This document shows, in pieces, positions 9,592-17,538 of a stretch of 64,000 nt of DNA. The notes beneath the pieces were generated by a model. The model had not been told where the DNA came from, did not search any database, and saw only the letters and a list, made by a program, of their open reading frames with translations. The stretch comes from Paraburkholderia lacunae (GTDB lineage Bacteria; Pseudomonadota; Gammaproteobacteria; Burkholderiales; Burkholderiaceae): assembly GCF_003353175.1 (NCBI RefSeq), contig NZ_QHKS01000006.1, positions 186,001 through 250,000 of the forward strand. The letters run 5' to 3'. The translations under genes were made by a program, and so were the position numbers. Position 1 is the first letter of the stretch. Each line of letters begins with the position of its first letter.

Positions 9592-9876
9592 TTACTTGCG
9601 TGCCGCCTGGTGCGCGGCCAGCGCAGCACCCAGCTCTTCATCAGTCATGGCCGGCGAGACGGATAGCGACAACAGGTCGCCCCATTCGAGCGCCATCGCC
9701 GAAAGCCCACGCGTATCGTCCGCTTCGACGATCGCGACGCCGTGCAAGCCGCCGGCCGCGTGCCAGCGTCCGAGCAATGTGACGCCCTCCGGTGCCTTGC
9801 CGCCGGTTTTCATGAAGCGTTCGATCACGGATTGTTCGGCGGACGGCTGTCCGTTCCACTGCACGATGAATTTCAT
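9592..9876 (-). CDS. DUF3303 family protein
   Basis: A 94-residue soluble protein matching the DUF3303 pattern: N-terminal MKFIVQW strand, a helix with VIERFMKTGG, then APEGVTLLGRWHAAGG, GVAIVEADD, and the EWGDLLSLSVSPAMTDEE end. The fold is probably a ferredoxin-like (dimeric alpha/beta barrel) domain with unknown function. It ends 38 bp upstream of the MFS gene on the same strand, and the two may be cotranscribed. A possible promoter with an overlapping palindrome lies about 190 bp upstream (10064-10104). Confidence 0.85.
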   Translation of the reverse strand: MKFIVQWNGQPSAEQSVIERFMKTGGKAPEGVTLLGRWHAAGGLHGVAIVEADDTRGLSAMALEWGDLLSLSVSPAMTDEELGAALAAHQAARK

Positions 9877-10282
9877 TGCGGATCTCCAATTTGAATTGGC
9901 GATGCCGGCTCGTGGCGGGCCGCCATCGTTGCGAGCGTCGTGTGGCGCACATGTATGACGTGTGTCGCGACACTTCTACGCCAGCATGCGGCTCGAACAC
10001 GCGCTGCTCGCGAGCGGCATAAGACCGCGTGGCGTCTTAACCATCATAGTTGACGGTGCAGCGCCTATAGTCGCCGCACACGGACATTCAATAGGCCTAT
10101 TGAACAATGCGCCCTCCGCGGCCAAAGCGTGGGAAGCGCATTGTTTCCCGCCTCGTTTCCCGCTTCGTTTCCAATTACGGGCACCTCGCGCGTCCTACAG
10201 GAAGGACGACGGATTTCCTGGCGGTACTCCCGAGCCTGCCGGTGCGTAACCGGAAGCACAAGCGCGAGGGGAACATACGCAA
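9877..10282. other. Intergenic stretch with a palindrome and short direct repeats
   Basis: 406 bp with no supportable gene. It holds the promoter-like site and palindrome listed separately, and a threefold 12-bp direct repeat starting at 10144 (units TTTCCCGCCTCG, TTTCCCGCTTCG and a diverged third). Confidence 0.5.
10064..10104 (-). promoter_or_regulatory. Possible sigma70 promoter with overlapping 18-bp palindrome
   Basis: On the minus strand TTGAAT (complement of 10086-10091) and TATAGG (complement of 10064-10069) are separated by 16 bp, a fair -35/-10 pair facing the DUF3303 gene. A perfect palindrome TTCAATAGGCCTATTGAA (10087-10104) overlaps the -35, a placement typical of a repressor site. 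The regulator is unknown and the leader to the DUF3303 start would be long (about 180 nt). Confidence 0.35.
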
Positions 10283-10311
10283 AACGGCACGCGCATCGAG
10301 CGCGTGCCGTT
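10283..10311 (-). terminator. Rho-independent terminator for the peptide gene
   Basis: Perfect 12-bp inverted repeat (AACGGCACGCGC, 5-nt loop ATCGA, GCGCGTGCCGTT). Read on the minus strand it is followed by a short T run (GTTTTGCG). It lies 24 bp beyond the stop of the double-glycine peptide gene at 10335-10553 and fits as its transcript end. Confidence 0.75.
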
Positions 10312-10334
10312 ACTGCGAAAGTCCCAACCGGAGT

Positions 10335-10553
10335 CTAGCCGCGCGACAACTTGCGCGGCGCCGCCGTGTCGGCGATTGCCTGGTGGGCTGCGGGAAAACC
10401 CGGTGGATATTCGACGACGCGCGGCGAACCCGGCGCCGGCTGCGCAGCAAAACTCGAGCGTGCCCCGATCCGCGCTCCGCCGACAATCGCAGCCATGGCC
10501 TGGCGGTCAAGTTCGACACTGTCAGTGAGGTCTTTGATGACGAGCTTTGCCAT
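10335..10553 (-). CDS. Double-glycine leader precursor peptide 1 (Pro-rich core)
   Basis: A 72-residue precursor. Its leader (residues 1-26) has I-K-D-L at positions 6-9, L-D-R-Q-A-M at 15-20 and ends A-I-V-G-G at 22-26. This matches the leaders of the peptides at 17028 and 29384, and GG is the cleavage site expected for the C39-peptidase exporter at 24189. The predicted mature part is 46 residues, cysteine-free and rich in Pro, Ala and Arg, with no membrane segment. ATG 10553 has GGAG 6 nt upstream; an upstream frame extension to 10907 is not used, because the leader motif starts here. A strong terminator follows. No known bacteriocin family was recognised; the function is unknown. Confidence 0.75.
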   Translation of the reverse strand: MAKLVIKDLTDSVELDRQAMAAIVGGARIGARSSFAAQPAPGSPRVVEYPPGFPAAHQAIADTAAPRKLSRG

Positions 10554-10750
10554 GACGGCTCCAGAAAAATAGCCGAGTCGGCAGCCGGTCCACTTCAATG
10601 GTGTGATGTTTCGGCTGCCGCTCGGTTTGCGTCGGGTTTGAGTCGTTATCGTGTGCGGAGGTCTCCTCGCACTATCAGTATAGGAAATCTGCTTGCGGCC
10701 CGCCTGCTGAGAACGAGAGTGATCGGCACAAGCGGGCACGCTGCCGCCGC

Positions 10751-10822
10751 TCACACTGCCGACATCGCGTGGCGGTCGAGCTCGCGGGTGCGGGACAGAT
10801 CGCGAATCATGAGGGATGACAT
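10751..10822 (-). pseudogene. Double-glycine leader cut by an early stop (degenerate precursor peptide)
   Basis: ATG 10822 opens a frame of 23 codons that reads like the other leaders: L-M-I-R-D-L at 4-9, L-D-R-H-A-M at 15-20, S-A-V at 21-23, then TGA. In the next frame the following codons read V-S-G-G-S-V. An extra TG in GTGTGAGC (around 10751-10756) therefore appears to have separated the leader from its Gly-Gly site. Beyond it the frame runs about 60 codons, without recognised similarity, into peptide gene 1. It may be a pseudogene or a sequencing error; programmed frameshifting is less likely, as there is no slippery heptamer. Confidence 0.55.
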
Positions 10823-10910
10823 GGTGATTCTTCAAAGGTGCGCGGAAGACTGGCGTGATCGGAGCGAAGCGCGCAGACTTGCCGGCCTGGGCGCGACGCT
10901 CCGTCATGCT

Positions 10911-10985
10911 TTACACCTCGATGTCGTCGTTCGACGTGACGCAGGGATTGATCGTCGAAGTGATACCCATTGCGAACGCCACATT
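10911..10985 (-). pseudogene. Remnant 3' end of a precursor peptide gene
   Basis: The last 24 codons before the TAA read A-F-x-x-G-I-x-S-x-I-N-P-x-V and end in I-E-V. This aligns with the C-terminus of the peptide at 17028 (A-F-N-A-G-I-D-S-N-I-N-P-H-V, ending I-Y-V-G), with about half the residues identical. Just upstream (11021-11037) is the same sigma54-type promoter as that peptide, and the shared sequence extends through GCAAACA and TTGCT. The leader and N-terminal core are missing between promoter and tail, as if deleted. Confidence 0.5.
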
Positions 10986-11020
10986 GGGTTCGAGCAAGCT
11001 GTTTGCCCGAGTGTCGCTAA

Positions 11021-11037
11021 CGCATGGGCTGTGCCAG
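11021..11037 (-). promoter_or_regulatory. Sigma54 (-24/-12) promoter facing the peptide genes
   Basis: Minus-strand CTGGCACAGCCCATGCG: TGGCAC, 5 nt, then ATGC, close to the TGGCAC-N5-TTGC consensus with correct GG-to-GC spacing. It is nearly identical to the promoter at 16936-16952, and the similarity continues about 35 bp downstream. It could drive the remnant, the broken leader and the peptide gene at 10335-10553. Confidence 0.6.
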
Positions 11038-11223
11038 GTTCGTTTCTGTGTCGCGACATCGGTACGGCGCTCCCGCAGCGGGGCAATCCTGGTTTGCGAA
11101 AGCATGGGTCCGGCGCTAGTATCGAAGCGGCACATGTAACTGGTTACGACAGGTTCTTTATCAGTCCGACTGGCTTCGCTCGTATGCGATCCGGTCCAAC
11201 GGCAGCGGCGGCGCTTCGCAAAA

Positions 11224-13377
11224 ATGGCTAGCCTTGCGCATGTGATTCGCGACTTTCAGAGCGGCGAGCTGTCACGCGACGAGTTCGTCGCCCAGCTCGA
11301 CAGCACGTTGACGACCGAAGGGCTCGGTCAGGCGCAGCTGCTGGAGATGCTCGGCGCGGCACATCGCCAGACCCCGCTGCCCGACGATCTGTACGCGGAA
11401 GTGCGGCGGCGGATCGAACAGTTGCGCGTCTCGAATGTGGCGGCCGGCGGCGAGGAAACCGGCGTGCAGACGAGGGTCGAGATTCCATCGGTGCCGTCCG
11501 CGAGTTCCGCAAGCGCCTCGAACCCGTCGAGCGCCTCAAGCTCCGCAGGCGCGGCAGGCGGGATAAACCCCCCGGGGCACGATCAGGTCAAAGGCACCGG
11601 CGACACGCTGAACAACCGCTTCGTTCTCGAGGAATGTCTGGGCGTCGGCGGGATGGGCACGGTGTACAAGGCGCTCGATCTGCGCAAGCTCGAAGCTTCG
11701 GATCGCAAACCGTATCTTGCGATCAAGGTGCTCAACCTCCAGTTCCGCGGCAACCCGAATTCGCTCGTCGCATTGCAACGCGAGGCGCGCAAGGCGCAGG
11801 TGCTCGCGCATCGCAACATCATCACGGTGTACGACTTCGACCGCGATGGGCCGATCGTCTACCTGACGATGGAGTACCTGACCGGCAAGCCGTTGAGTCA
11901 GCTGTTGCGCACGCCCGGCTACAAAGGCATGCCGGTGCGCGCCGCGCTGCCGATCGTGCGCGGCATGTGCAGCGCGCTCGCCTACGCGCACGAACGGGGC
12001 TTCGTGCATTGCGACTTCAAACCCGCCAACGTATTCCTGACGACCAGCGCCGAAGTGAAGGTGATCGACTTCGGCATTGCGCGCGTCTTCCAGCGGCCGG
12101 AGGAGGAGAGCGACGCAACGGTGTTCGATCCCGGCAGCCTCGGCGCGTTGACGCCCGCGTACGCAAGTCCGGAAATGCTGGAGCATCTTGTACCGGACCC
12201 GCGCGACGACATCTATGCGCTCGGCTGCATCACCTACGAGTTGTTGACCGGCCATCACCCCTTCGATCGATTGTCGGCGACCCAGGCGCGCAGCGCGGAT
12301 TTCAAGCCGCAGCGGCCCGCCAACCTCGACGCGAAACAGTGGCGCGCGTTGCGCGCGGCGCTTTCGTTCGATCGCAATACACGTATGCCGAGCGTAGTGC
12401 GCTTCATCGCGGAGTTCGACAACGAAGCGCGCGCGGAAAAGTCGGGGACGTTGGTGAAGGTGGCGTTCGCGGGTTTGGCTGTGTTGGGCACGGTGGTGGT
12501 CGGTGTGTTCGCGTTCCGGTCGGCGCCGGATCGCCAGAGCGGAACACAGCCGGTGACGACAGCTTCACAGGAGGGAGCGGTGCAGGCAGGTTCGGCGCCG
12601 CCGTCCGCGGCGACGGTGGCGAGCACGCCTATCTCGCCTGTATCGCCGCCCACTGCCGGGCCGCCCGCCGCGCAACCTCCGCCACCCGTGCCCAAGCCGG
12701 CGCTGACGATGGCCGCCGTGGCGCCGGTGCTGGCGCAGGTTTCATGTTCCGCGCTGGCCGGTTCGGCACACGACCATTCGTTGACGGTTCGCGGCTACGT
12801 CTCGCAACGCTACGGCGCGGCGCGTCTGAAAGACACGCTGGCCGCGCTGCCGGGCGTGGATACGCTCGCGCTCGAAGTCGAGCCGCTCGCCGACGACAAA
12901 TGCGACGCGATCAAAGCGCTCGCGCCGTACTGGGTTCGCAACTGGCAGGGCGGCCACGTCGCGGGGCTGCATGTGCGCCCGCCTGGCGGGCAGTTGAGCG
13001 AAGGCGATCCGCTCGTGGTCGACGTGACGACCCCCGCTTACGACTCGTACGTGAACCTCGACTACTACCAGCTCGACGGCAGCGTTGTGCACATGGTGCC
13101 GAGCCCGCGCGCGAAGGACAATCAGGCGCCGCCGCGCTACGCCGCCACGATCGGCAGCGCGGGCGACTGGATCATTTCGAAGCCGTTCGGCACGGAAATG
13201 GTGGTGTTGCTGATTACGCCGGTACCGCTATTCGACAAGCCGAGACCGGAGAGCGAAGCACACGCCGACTATCTGCGTGCGCTCGACACGCGTCTCGCGC
13301 AAATCGGCGGCAAGTACGGTCAGGATCATATCGTCGCCGATTTCGCCCAGATCACGACGAAGCCGCGTACGCCCTGA
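11224..13377 (+). CDS. Transmembrane Ser/Thr protein kinase with C-terminal DUF4384
   Basis: A 717-residue Hanks-type kinase. Order: an N-terminal helical region (1-75), an Ala/Ser-rich linker, the kinase domain (about 133-400), a membrane segment (about 409-431), a Pro-rich linker and a periplasmic DUF4384-like domain (about 600-690). Visible kinase residues: Gly loop GVGGMG (140-145), Lys168 in AIK, Glu187, catalytic loop HCDFKPAN with Asp264, Lys266 and Asn269, DFG 282-284, SPE 315-317. The catalytic loop has HCD rather than HRD, so it is not an RD kinase. The layout recalls the PpkA-type kinases that control type VI secretion, but here it sits beside a peptide exporter. Likely partners are the FHA protein (19360) and the PP2C phosphatase (28605). 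There is no strong ribosome-binding site before ATG 11224. Confidence 0.9.
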   Translation: MASLAHVIRDFQSGELSRDEFVAQLDSTLTTEGLGQAQLLEMLGAAHRQTPLPDDLYAEVRRRIEQLRVSNVAAGGEETGVQTRVEIPSVPSASSASASNPSSASSSAGAAGGINPPGHDQVKGTGDTLNNRFVLEECLGVGGMGTVYKALDLRKLEASDRKPYLAIKVLNLQFRGNPNSLVALQREARKAQVLAHRNIITVYDFDRDGPIVYLTMEYLTGKPLSQLLRTPGYKGMPVRAALPIVRGMCSALAYAHERGFVHCDFKPANVFLTTSAEVKVIDFGIARVFQRPEEESDATVFDPGSLGALTPAYASPEMLEHLVPDPRDDIYALGCITYELLTGHHPFDRLSATQARSADFKPQRPANLDAKQWRALRAALSFDRNTRMPSVVRFIAEFDNEARAEKSGTLVKVAFAGLAVLGTVVVGVFAFRSAPDRQSGTQPVTTASQEGAVQAGSAPPSAATVASTPISPVSPPTAGPPAAQPPPPVPKPALTMAAVAPVLAQVSCSALAGSAHDHSLTVRGYVSQRYGAARLKDTLAALPGVDTLALEVEPLADDKCDAIKALAPYWVRNWQGGHVAGLHVRPPGGQLSEGDPLVVDVTTPAYDSYVNLDYYQLDGSVVHMVPSPRAKDNQAPPRYAATIGSAGDWIISKPFGTEMVVLLITPVPLFDKPRPESEAHADYLRALDTRLAQIGGKYGQDHIVADFAQITTKPRTP

Positions 13378-13408
13378 TGCGTGGGCGACATCGTCCGCGG
13401 CACCCGGA

Positions 13409-15373
13409 TCACTTGAGTTCCTTGACCACCCTGAAGCCGTCCTGCGACTGGCGCACGCCCGCGCTGTACTTGAAGCGCGTCGCGCTGAGCATGTAGTTCG
13501 AGCCTTCGCGCCACGAGCCGCCGCGAATCACGCGCATGTCGCAGCCTGGCGTATCCCACGCGCGACCGTCGGTGGGCGCGCCCTGGTAGGAGTTGTGCCA
13601 GCAATCGCCGACCCACTCCCAGACTCCGCCGTTCATGTCGTACAGGCCGAGCGGATTCGGCGCGAACGAACCCACGCTCTCAGGACCTTCCTTGTGCCAC
13701 GGCTCGCCGCAATCCTTGCAATTGGCGTTGCCCTTGCGCATCTGGTCGCCCCACCAGTATTGCGTGGTGGTGCCGCCGCGGTCCGCGTATTCCCATTCCG
13801 CCTCGGTGGGCAAACGATACGTTTTGCCGGTCACCTTGCTGAGCCATCTCACGTACTGCTGCGCGTCGTCCCAACTGAGGTCGCGGGCCGGTGCGCTTTT
13901 GTTGGCATTGGTTTCGGGCGTCAGCTTTTGACAGGCGTTGGCGTCGGCGCACGCGTTCCATTGCTCGACCGTCACCTCGTATTTACCGATCGCGAATGGC
14001 GCGCCGATGGTCACGTGATGGACGGGTCTCTCGGAAGGGTCGTCGGTGCTGCTGCCCATCGAGAACGAGCCCGCCGGTACCGCGATCATGACGGGGCAGG
14101 TCGCGCAATCCCGGGTCTCGTTGGCGTTCGACGGGTGTGCCGAGGGTCTTTGCGCGGCGGCCGGCGCGGCCGAAGGCGTGGCTGACGGTACGGTTGGAGG
14201 CGTGGCAGCAGGCGCCGTTGGTGTCGGCGGGACCGCCGCGCGCGGATGTTCCTGCGGCGCTGCACTGGCAGGCGCGGCCGGCCGCGCGGCTGGTGGTGCA
14301 GGCGCGGGCGCGCTCGACGGCGCGGCGGCGCGCAGCCGGTCGATACGCGCATGGGCGAGCGCGGCAAAGCGGCCGTTCGGATAGGCCTTCAGATAGGCCT
14401 CGTAGTCGCTCGGATAGTTGCTGTCCTTGATCGAATTCCAGAAGGTGATTTCGTATTGCTCGCTGCTGTCCTTCGGCAGGATGCCGCGGCTCTTCAGCAC
14501 GACAACCGGCTCAACGAGCGTGGCGGCTGCGAACTGCGCAGCCGCAACACTGGAAACAGGCACATTCAGGTGAAAAGCCCTGGCAAGCGACGAGGTCATC
14601 CATGGCGTTTGCTTACCGCCGGTGTTCTCGCGAACCTTTACGGCGACCTGCTGAAACAGCTCATGAAGGTCTTGCGACGGCGCGTCGGCAAGGGCACGCA
14701 ACAGCGCGCCCGTATAGACACCATGACGCGCGCCGTCCGCCGCGAAGCCACCCGGCGCTGTTGCGTAAGCGATTAGCGTATTGCCGGGAAGCGCAGGCGT
14801 AGCGATTTTTGCGGGAGCCGAGAACGGATTGCTCAGGCACGTATCGAGGATCACGAGATTGAGCGGATCGGCACGCGGCGCACGCATCGCTTGCAACACG
14901 CTGCGCAAGTCGACGCCTTCGCCAATCAGTCGCGCCGGTGAGCGTGTGTCGATGCCGGCGGGAATCAGCAGCGTCTCGTCGCCGACTTGCATGCCATGTC
15001 CCGCGAAATAGAAGAGCCCGACGCCGCCCGCATGCAGACGTTGGCGGAATTCGGCGATGGCTTGCTGCATCTGCTGCGGTGTCGCGTCGATACGCATGAT
15101 GACGTCGAAGCCGTAAGCGCGCAGCTGGTCGCGCATGGCCAGCGCATCGCGCGGCGCGTTCTCGCCAACCTGATCGGGGTAGCGGCCATCCGCGCCGTTG
15201 CCGATCACGAGCGCGACACGACGGGGATCGACGTGGTCCGTCGGTTCGGCGGTCACAACTGCAACGCCGGGGTCTACGCCGCCGCCGCGCTGCGCTGCGG
15301 CATAGGCATGACCCCAATGCGCCTGAATTGCCCCGGCCATGCACACCAGCAGGAATATTCGCCACATATTCAA
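13409..15373 (-). CDS. Exported caspase-like peptidase (C14) fused to a formylglycine-generating-enzyme-like domain
   Basis: A 654-residue protein with an N-terminal signal peptide (hydrophobic 4-17, cleavage near AYA-A). The caspase/metacaspase domain (about 50-270) has ALVIGNG, His126 in YFAGHGMQ and Cys179 in ILDTCLSN, the expected His-Cys dyad. A Pro/Ala-rich linker (about 350-415) leads to an FGE-sulfatase domain (about 422-654) with [41 protein letters not shown] and RVIRGGSW. Many such FGE-like domains are binding or signalling modules, not true sulfatase activators. It is convergent with the kinase gene, 31 bp apart. A role in processing or sensing within the secretion cluster is inferred only. 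Confidence 0.88.
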   Translation of the reverse strand: MNMWRIFLLVCMAGAIQAHWGHAYAAAQRGGGVDPGVAVVTAEPTDHVDPRRVALVIGNGADGRYPDQVGENAPRDALAMRDQLRAYGFDVIMRIDATPQQMQQAIAEFRQRLHAGGVGLFYFAGHGMQVGDETLLIPAGIDTRSPARLIGEGVDLRSVLQAMRAPRADPLNLVILDTCLSNPFSAPAKIATPALPGNTLIAYATAPGGFAADGARHGVYTGALLRALADAPSQDLHELFQQVAVKVRENTGGKQTPWMTSSLARAFHLNVPVSSVAAAQFAAATLVEPVVVLKSRGILPKDSSEQYEITFWNSIKDSNYPSDYEAYLKAYPNGRFAALAHARIDRLRAAAPSSAPAPAPPAARPAAPASAAPQEHPRAAVPPTPTAPAATPPTVPSATPSAAPAAAQRPSAHPSNANETRDCATCPVMIAVPAGSFSMGSSTDDPSERPVHHVTIGAPFAIGKYEVTVEQWNACADANACQKLTPETNANKSAPARDLSWDDAQQYVRWLSKVTGKTYRLPTEAEWEYADRGGTTTQYWWGDQMRKGNANCKDCGEPWHKEGPESVGSFAPNPLGLYDMNGGVWEWVGDCWHNSYQGAPTDGRAWDTPGCDMRVIRGGSWREGSNYMLSATRFKYSAGVRQSQDGFRVVKELK

Positions 15374-15736
15374 ATCCTGTTTGTTCCGGACAGAACATAG
15401 CTATTCGACGGCCGCGACGCCCGCGGCGGCCGTTGGAGTGCATAGGGCGGAACATCGACGCCGCTATCGATCATCCGTAGACAATCTATGAACAACGATA
15501 GCACGCAGTTCGCACGTCACAACCGTCAGCTTGTGGTCAACGTGTTATACGGTTAACGAATGTGGCGTTTCTTTTTGGCAAGTTACGTCCTAAGCTAAAT
15601 CACCAAGTAACAACGCAGCACGGCCTTTGCATGCCGCGGCCGTCCGACCACGCGTGCGTCCGCAAAAGACAGCCGGAGCGCGCGGCCCTCGCCTCGAGCA
15701 ACGAGACGCCCGGGCCACTCTTCGGGAGAGTGCGCA
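15374..15736. other. Divergent intergenic region
   Basis: 363 bp between the caspase/FGE gene (minus) and the first DUF4399 gene (plus); no coding region is supportable. It should hold promoters for both genes. The part around 15470-15600 is AT-richer than its surroundings. A weak sigma54-like site at 15616-15631 is listed separately. Confidence 0.5.
15616..15631 (+). promoter_or_regulatory. Weak candidate sigma54 promoter for the DUF4399 genes
   Basis: CAGCACGGCCTTTGCA keeps a full TTGCA -12 box and GCAC with the right 5-nt spacing, but the important -24 GG is AG. It lies about 106 bp before the start at 15737. Support comes mainly from the three better sites in the same cluster. Confidence 0.3.
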
Positions 15737-16234
15737 ATGCGAATAACAGTCACGTTCGGCGTGCTCAACCCGCGGCATCGGGTGTTCGCGCGATCCGCCG
15801 CTCTTGGTACGGTTTTTTTCGCCGCGCTTGTCACCCTGCTCGGCATCGCGCCGCTCTCAGAATCCGCGCTCGCCGCGCAAACAGCTTCTCCGCCGGGCGC
15901 CGAGGAATACATCATCTGGCCGCCGGACGGCGCCGTGATTCACGGCGGCAAGCTGTGGGTACGCATGGGGCTGCGCAACATGGGCGTGTGTCCGAAGGGC
16001 ATCGTTTTTCCCAATAGCGGCCATCACCACTTGCTGATCGACACCGATCTGCCGGCGCTCGACCAGGAAATTCCATCGGATCGGAATCACCTGCACTTCG
16101 GCGCCGGCGAAACGGACGCGCGCATCGAGTTGCCGCCGGGCAAGCACACGTTGCAACTCCTTCTCGGCGACCACAACCATGTGCCGCATGTGCCGCCCGT
16201 GTATTCGAAGAAGATCACCATCAACGTGCAATAA
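15737..16234 (+). CDS. DUF4399 domain exported protein (copy 1)
   Basis: A 165-residue protein with a long N-terminal signal sequence (hydrophobic about 20-43, probable cleavage after ALA near residue 46) and a DUF4399 domain. Hallmarks are WPPDGAVIHGGKLWVRMGL, GHHHLLIDTDLP, PSDRNHLHFGAGET and LPPGKHTLQLLLGD. The many conserved His (HHH, HLHF, GKHT) suggest a metal-binding or redox-related periplasmic role, but the function is unknown. It is followed after 53 bp by a close paralogue, evidence of tandem duplication. GGGAGAG lies shortly before ATG 15737. Confidence 0.85.
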   Translation: MRITVTFGVLNPRHRVFARSAALGTVFFAALVTLLGIAPLSESALAAQTASPPGAEEYIIWPPDGAVIHGGKLWVRMGLRNMGVCPKGIVFPNSGHHHLLIDTDLPALDQEIPSDRNHLHFGAGETDARIELPPGKHTLQLLLGDHNHVPHVPPVYSKKITINVQ

Positions 16235-16287
16235 GACTCGCGCGACCTGGTTGTTCAAAATGGGTCCGTCTGGACGGAGAGCCTTTC

Positions 16288-16722
16288 ATGTACAGGAACA
16301 TCGCGATCGCGGCGCTTGTGACACTGGCTGTGCTGGCCTCGCCGGGCCTCGCTCTGGGCGGCCCGACGCCTTCGCCGGCCGGCGCTCATGTCTATATCGG
16401 GTATCCGAACGACGGCCAGGTGGTGCCCGCCAACAAGCCGTTTCGCGTGTGGTTCGGCTTGCGCTACATGGGCGTGGCGCCCAAGGGCGTCAAGTTTCCG
16501 AAGACCGGGCACCATCACCTGCTGATCGATACCGATCTGCCGCCGATGGACCAGGAAATTCCCTCGGACCGCAACCATCTGCATTTCGGCGCGGGCGAGA
16601 CGGAAACGACGATTCAACTGCCGCCCGGCAAGCACACGTTGCAGTTGCTGATGGGCGACGACATGCACATTCCGCACGACCCCCCGGTCTATTCGAAGAA
16701 GATCACGGTTATTGCGCGCTGA
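16288..16722 (+). CDS. DUF4399 domain exported protein (copy 2)
   Basis: A 144-residue paralogue of the preceding gene. It has a clear signal peptide (AALVTLAVLASPGLALGG, cleavage near residue 24) and the same DUF4399 core (GHHHLLIDTDLP, DQEIPSDRNHLHFGAGE, LPPGKHTLQLLMGD, PPVYSKKI). The core is nearly identical over the central 80 residues, while signal peptides and N-terminal parts differ. The start has GGAG about 7 nt upstream. It probably acts in the periplasm; why this family is part of the peptide cluster is unknown. A stem-forming palindrome begins 5 bp after the stop. Confidence 0.87.
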   Translation: MYRNIAIAALVTLAVLASPGLALGGPTPSPAGAHVYIGYPNDGQVVPANKPFRVWFGLRYMGVAPKGVKFPKTGHHHLLIDTDLPPMDQEIPSDRNHLHFGAGETETTIQLPPGKHTLQLLMGDDMHIPHDPPVYSKKITVIAR

Positions 16723-16726
16723 GGTT

Positions 16727-16748
16727 GTGACGCGGCGCGCCGCGTCAC
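16727..16748 (+). terminator. Perfect 22-bp palindrome after the DUF4399 pair
   Basis: A perfect self-complementary GC-rich sequence (arms GTGACGCGGCG and CGCCGCGTCAC) directly behind the stop codon at 16722. It could end the transcript, though there is no T-tract; a protein-binding site is the alternative. Confidence 0.4.
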
Positions 16749-16935
16749 CGCGCGCCGTGCACCGTGCGATTCACAGTGTCTCGGTTCGGCCAACACCACA
16801 GCGTGCGTTGTTGGTTGCGATCCACCATCTCCTCTTTGCCGTTTTGTCGCCATCCCGATCCGGTTAGCGGGACTGCCTCCCGCCTGGCCTTTATCTCCCG
16901 CCTTTCTGCGACTTTCTTAGGATCGGAAAACATAC

Positions 16936-16952
16936 CTGGCACAGCGCATGCG
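16936..16952 (+). promoter_or_regulatory. Sigma54 (-24/-12) promoter of peptide gene 2
   Basis: CTGGCACAGCGCATGCG: perfect TGGCAC -24 box, 5 nt, ATGC -12 box with correct GG-to-GC spacing. The predicted start near 16963 gives a leader of about 65 nt to ATG 17028. The site and about 35 bp downstream are repeated at 11037-11021 on the other strand. The rest of the 16723-17027 stretch holds no gene. Confidence 0.78.
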
Positions 16953-17027
16953 TGAGTGACGCTCGAGCAAACAAATTGCTTGAACTCAGCCGCGAGACTG
17001 CGCTGTTTTTCTTCCAGGAGAATTACC

Positions 17028-17312
17028 ATGAACACGCTGATGATCAGAGACCTGTCCATTACCGAACAACTCGACGGCAAGGCCATGCGCGCCGTGCGCG
17101 GCGGCTTTGGCTACGACTACCCGTTTCCGTCGTATTTCAGCTTCGCGCCGGTGTATGCACCGAATAACAGCAAGCGGGTCGAGGCCACGCAACTGATCAG
17201 CACGACGCTGAACATTCAGAATGCGAATGGCAACAACGCCGCGTTCAATGCCGGCATCGATTCCAACATCAATCCGCATGTGAGCGCGAGCAATAACATC
17301 TACGTCGGCTGA
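17028..17312 (+). CDS. Double-glycine leader precursor peptide 2 (Asn-rich C-terminus)
   Basis: A 94-residue precursor with leader residues 1-26: L-M-I-R-D-L at 4-9, L-D-G-K-A-M at 15-20, ending A-V-R-G-G. The predicted mature part has 68 residues: an aromatic N-terminal section (Phe/Tyr/Pro rich, about 27-44) and an Asn/Ala-rich section (about 63-94) ending in the I-N-P-H-V and N-N-I-Y-V-G motifs shared with the remnant at 10911. It has no cysteine, so lanthipeptide-like or disulfide-bonded bacteriocins are unlikely. AGGAG lies 7 nt before ATG 17028, and a sigma54 promoter lies upstream. The likely exporter is the C39-ABC protein at 24189. The activity is unknown: it could be an antibacterial peptide, a signal or a surface component. 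Confidence 0.8.
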   Translation: MNTLMIRDLSITEQLDGKAMRAVRGGFGYDYPFPSYFSFAPVYAPNNSKRVEATQLISTTLNIQNANGNNAAFNAGIDSNINPHVSASNNIYVG

Positions 17313-17325
17313 ACGGCGCAGGCCG

Positions 17326-17351
17326 CCGCGGAGGCTCACCGGCCTCCGCGG
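17326..17351 (+). terminator. GC stem-loop after peptide gene 2
   Basis: A 10-bp inverted repeat (CCGCGGAGGC, loop TCACCG, GCCTCCGCGG) 14 bp after the peptide stop. There is no T-tract, so it is either a weak terminator or a stabilising 3' hairpin that limits read-through into the TolC-like gene. Confidence 0.45.
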
Positions 17352-17538
17352 GCCGCGCAACAGCGGCTCGTCAAAAAGAATTCGCATTCAATCGTTCTTT
17401 TCACACGACCCCCGCGTCACCGTACGATCTCCGCGCCGACTTTCCTGCACCGCTTCGATGGTGAAGCCGGGCAGGACCTGCTTTACTTGAAGAGCGCGTT
17501 CTGCTCGTGCAGCGCAGCCGGCGTCATCGGAGAATATC

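Noticed and set aside
10554..10907. N-terminal extension of peptide gene 1
   Set aside because: The conserved leader begins at ATG 10553 with its own ribosome-binding site; the upstream part crosses the broken leader in a different frame.
11634..13496. 620-codon plus-strand frame overlapping the kinase
   Set aside because: It is an out-of-frame shadow of the kinase gene with low-complexity Arg/Ala-rich composition.
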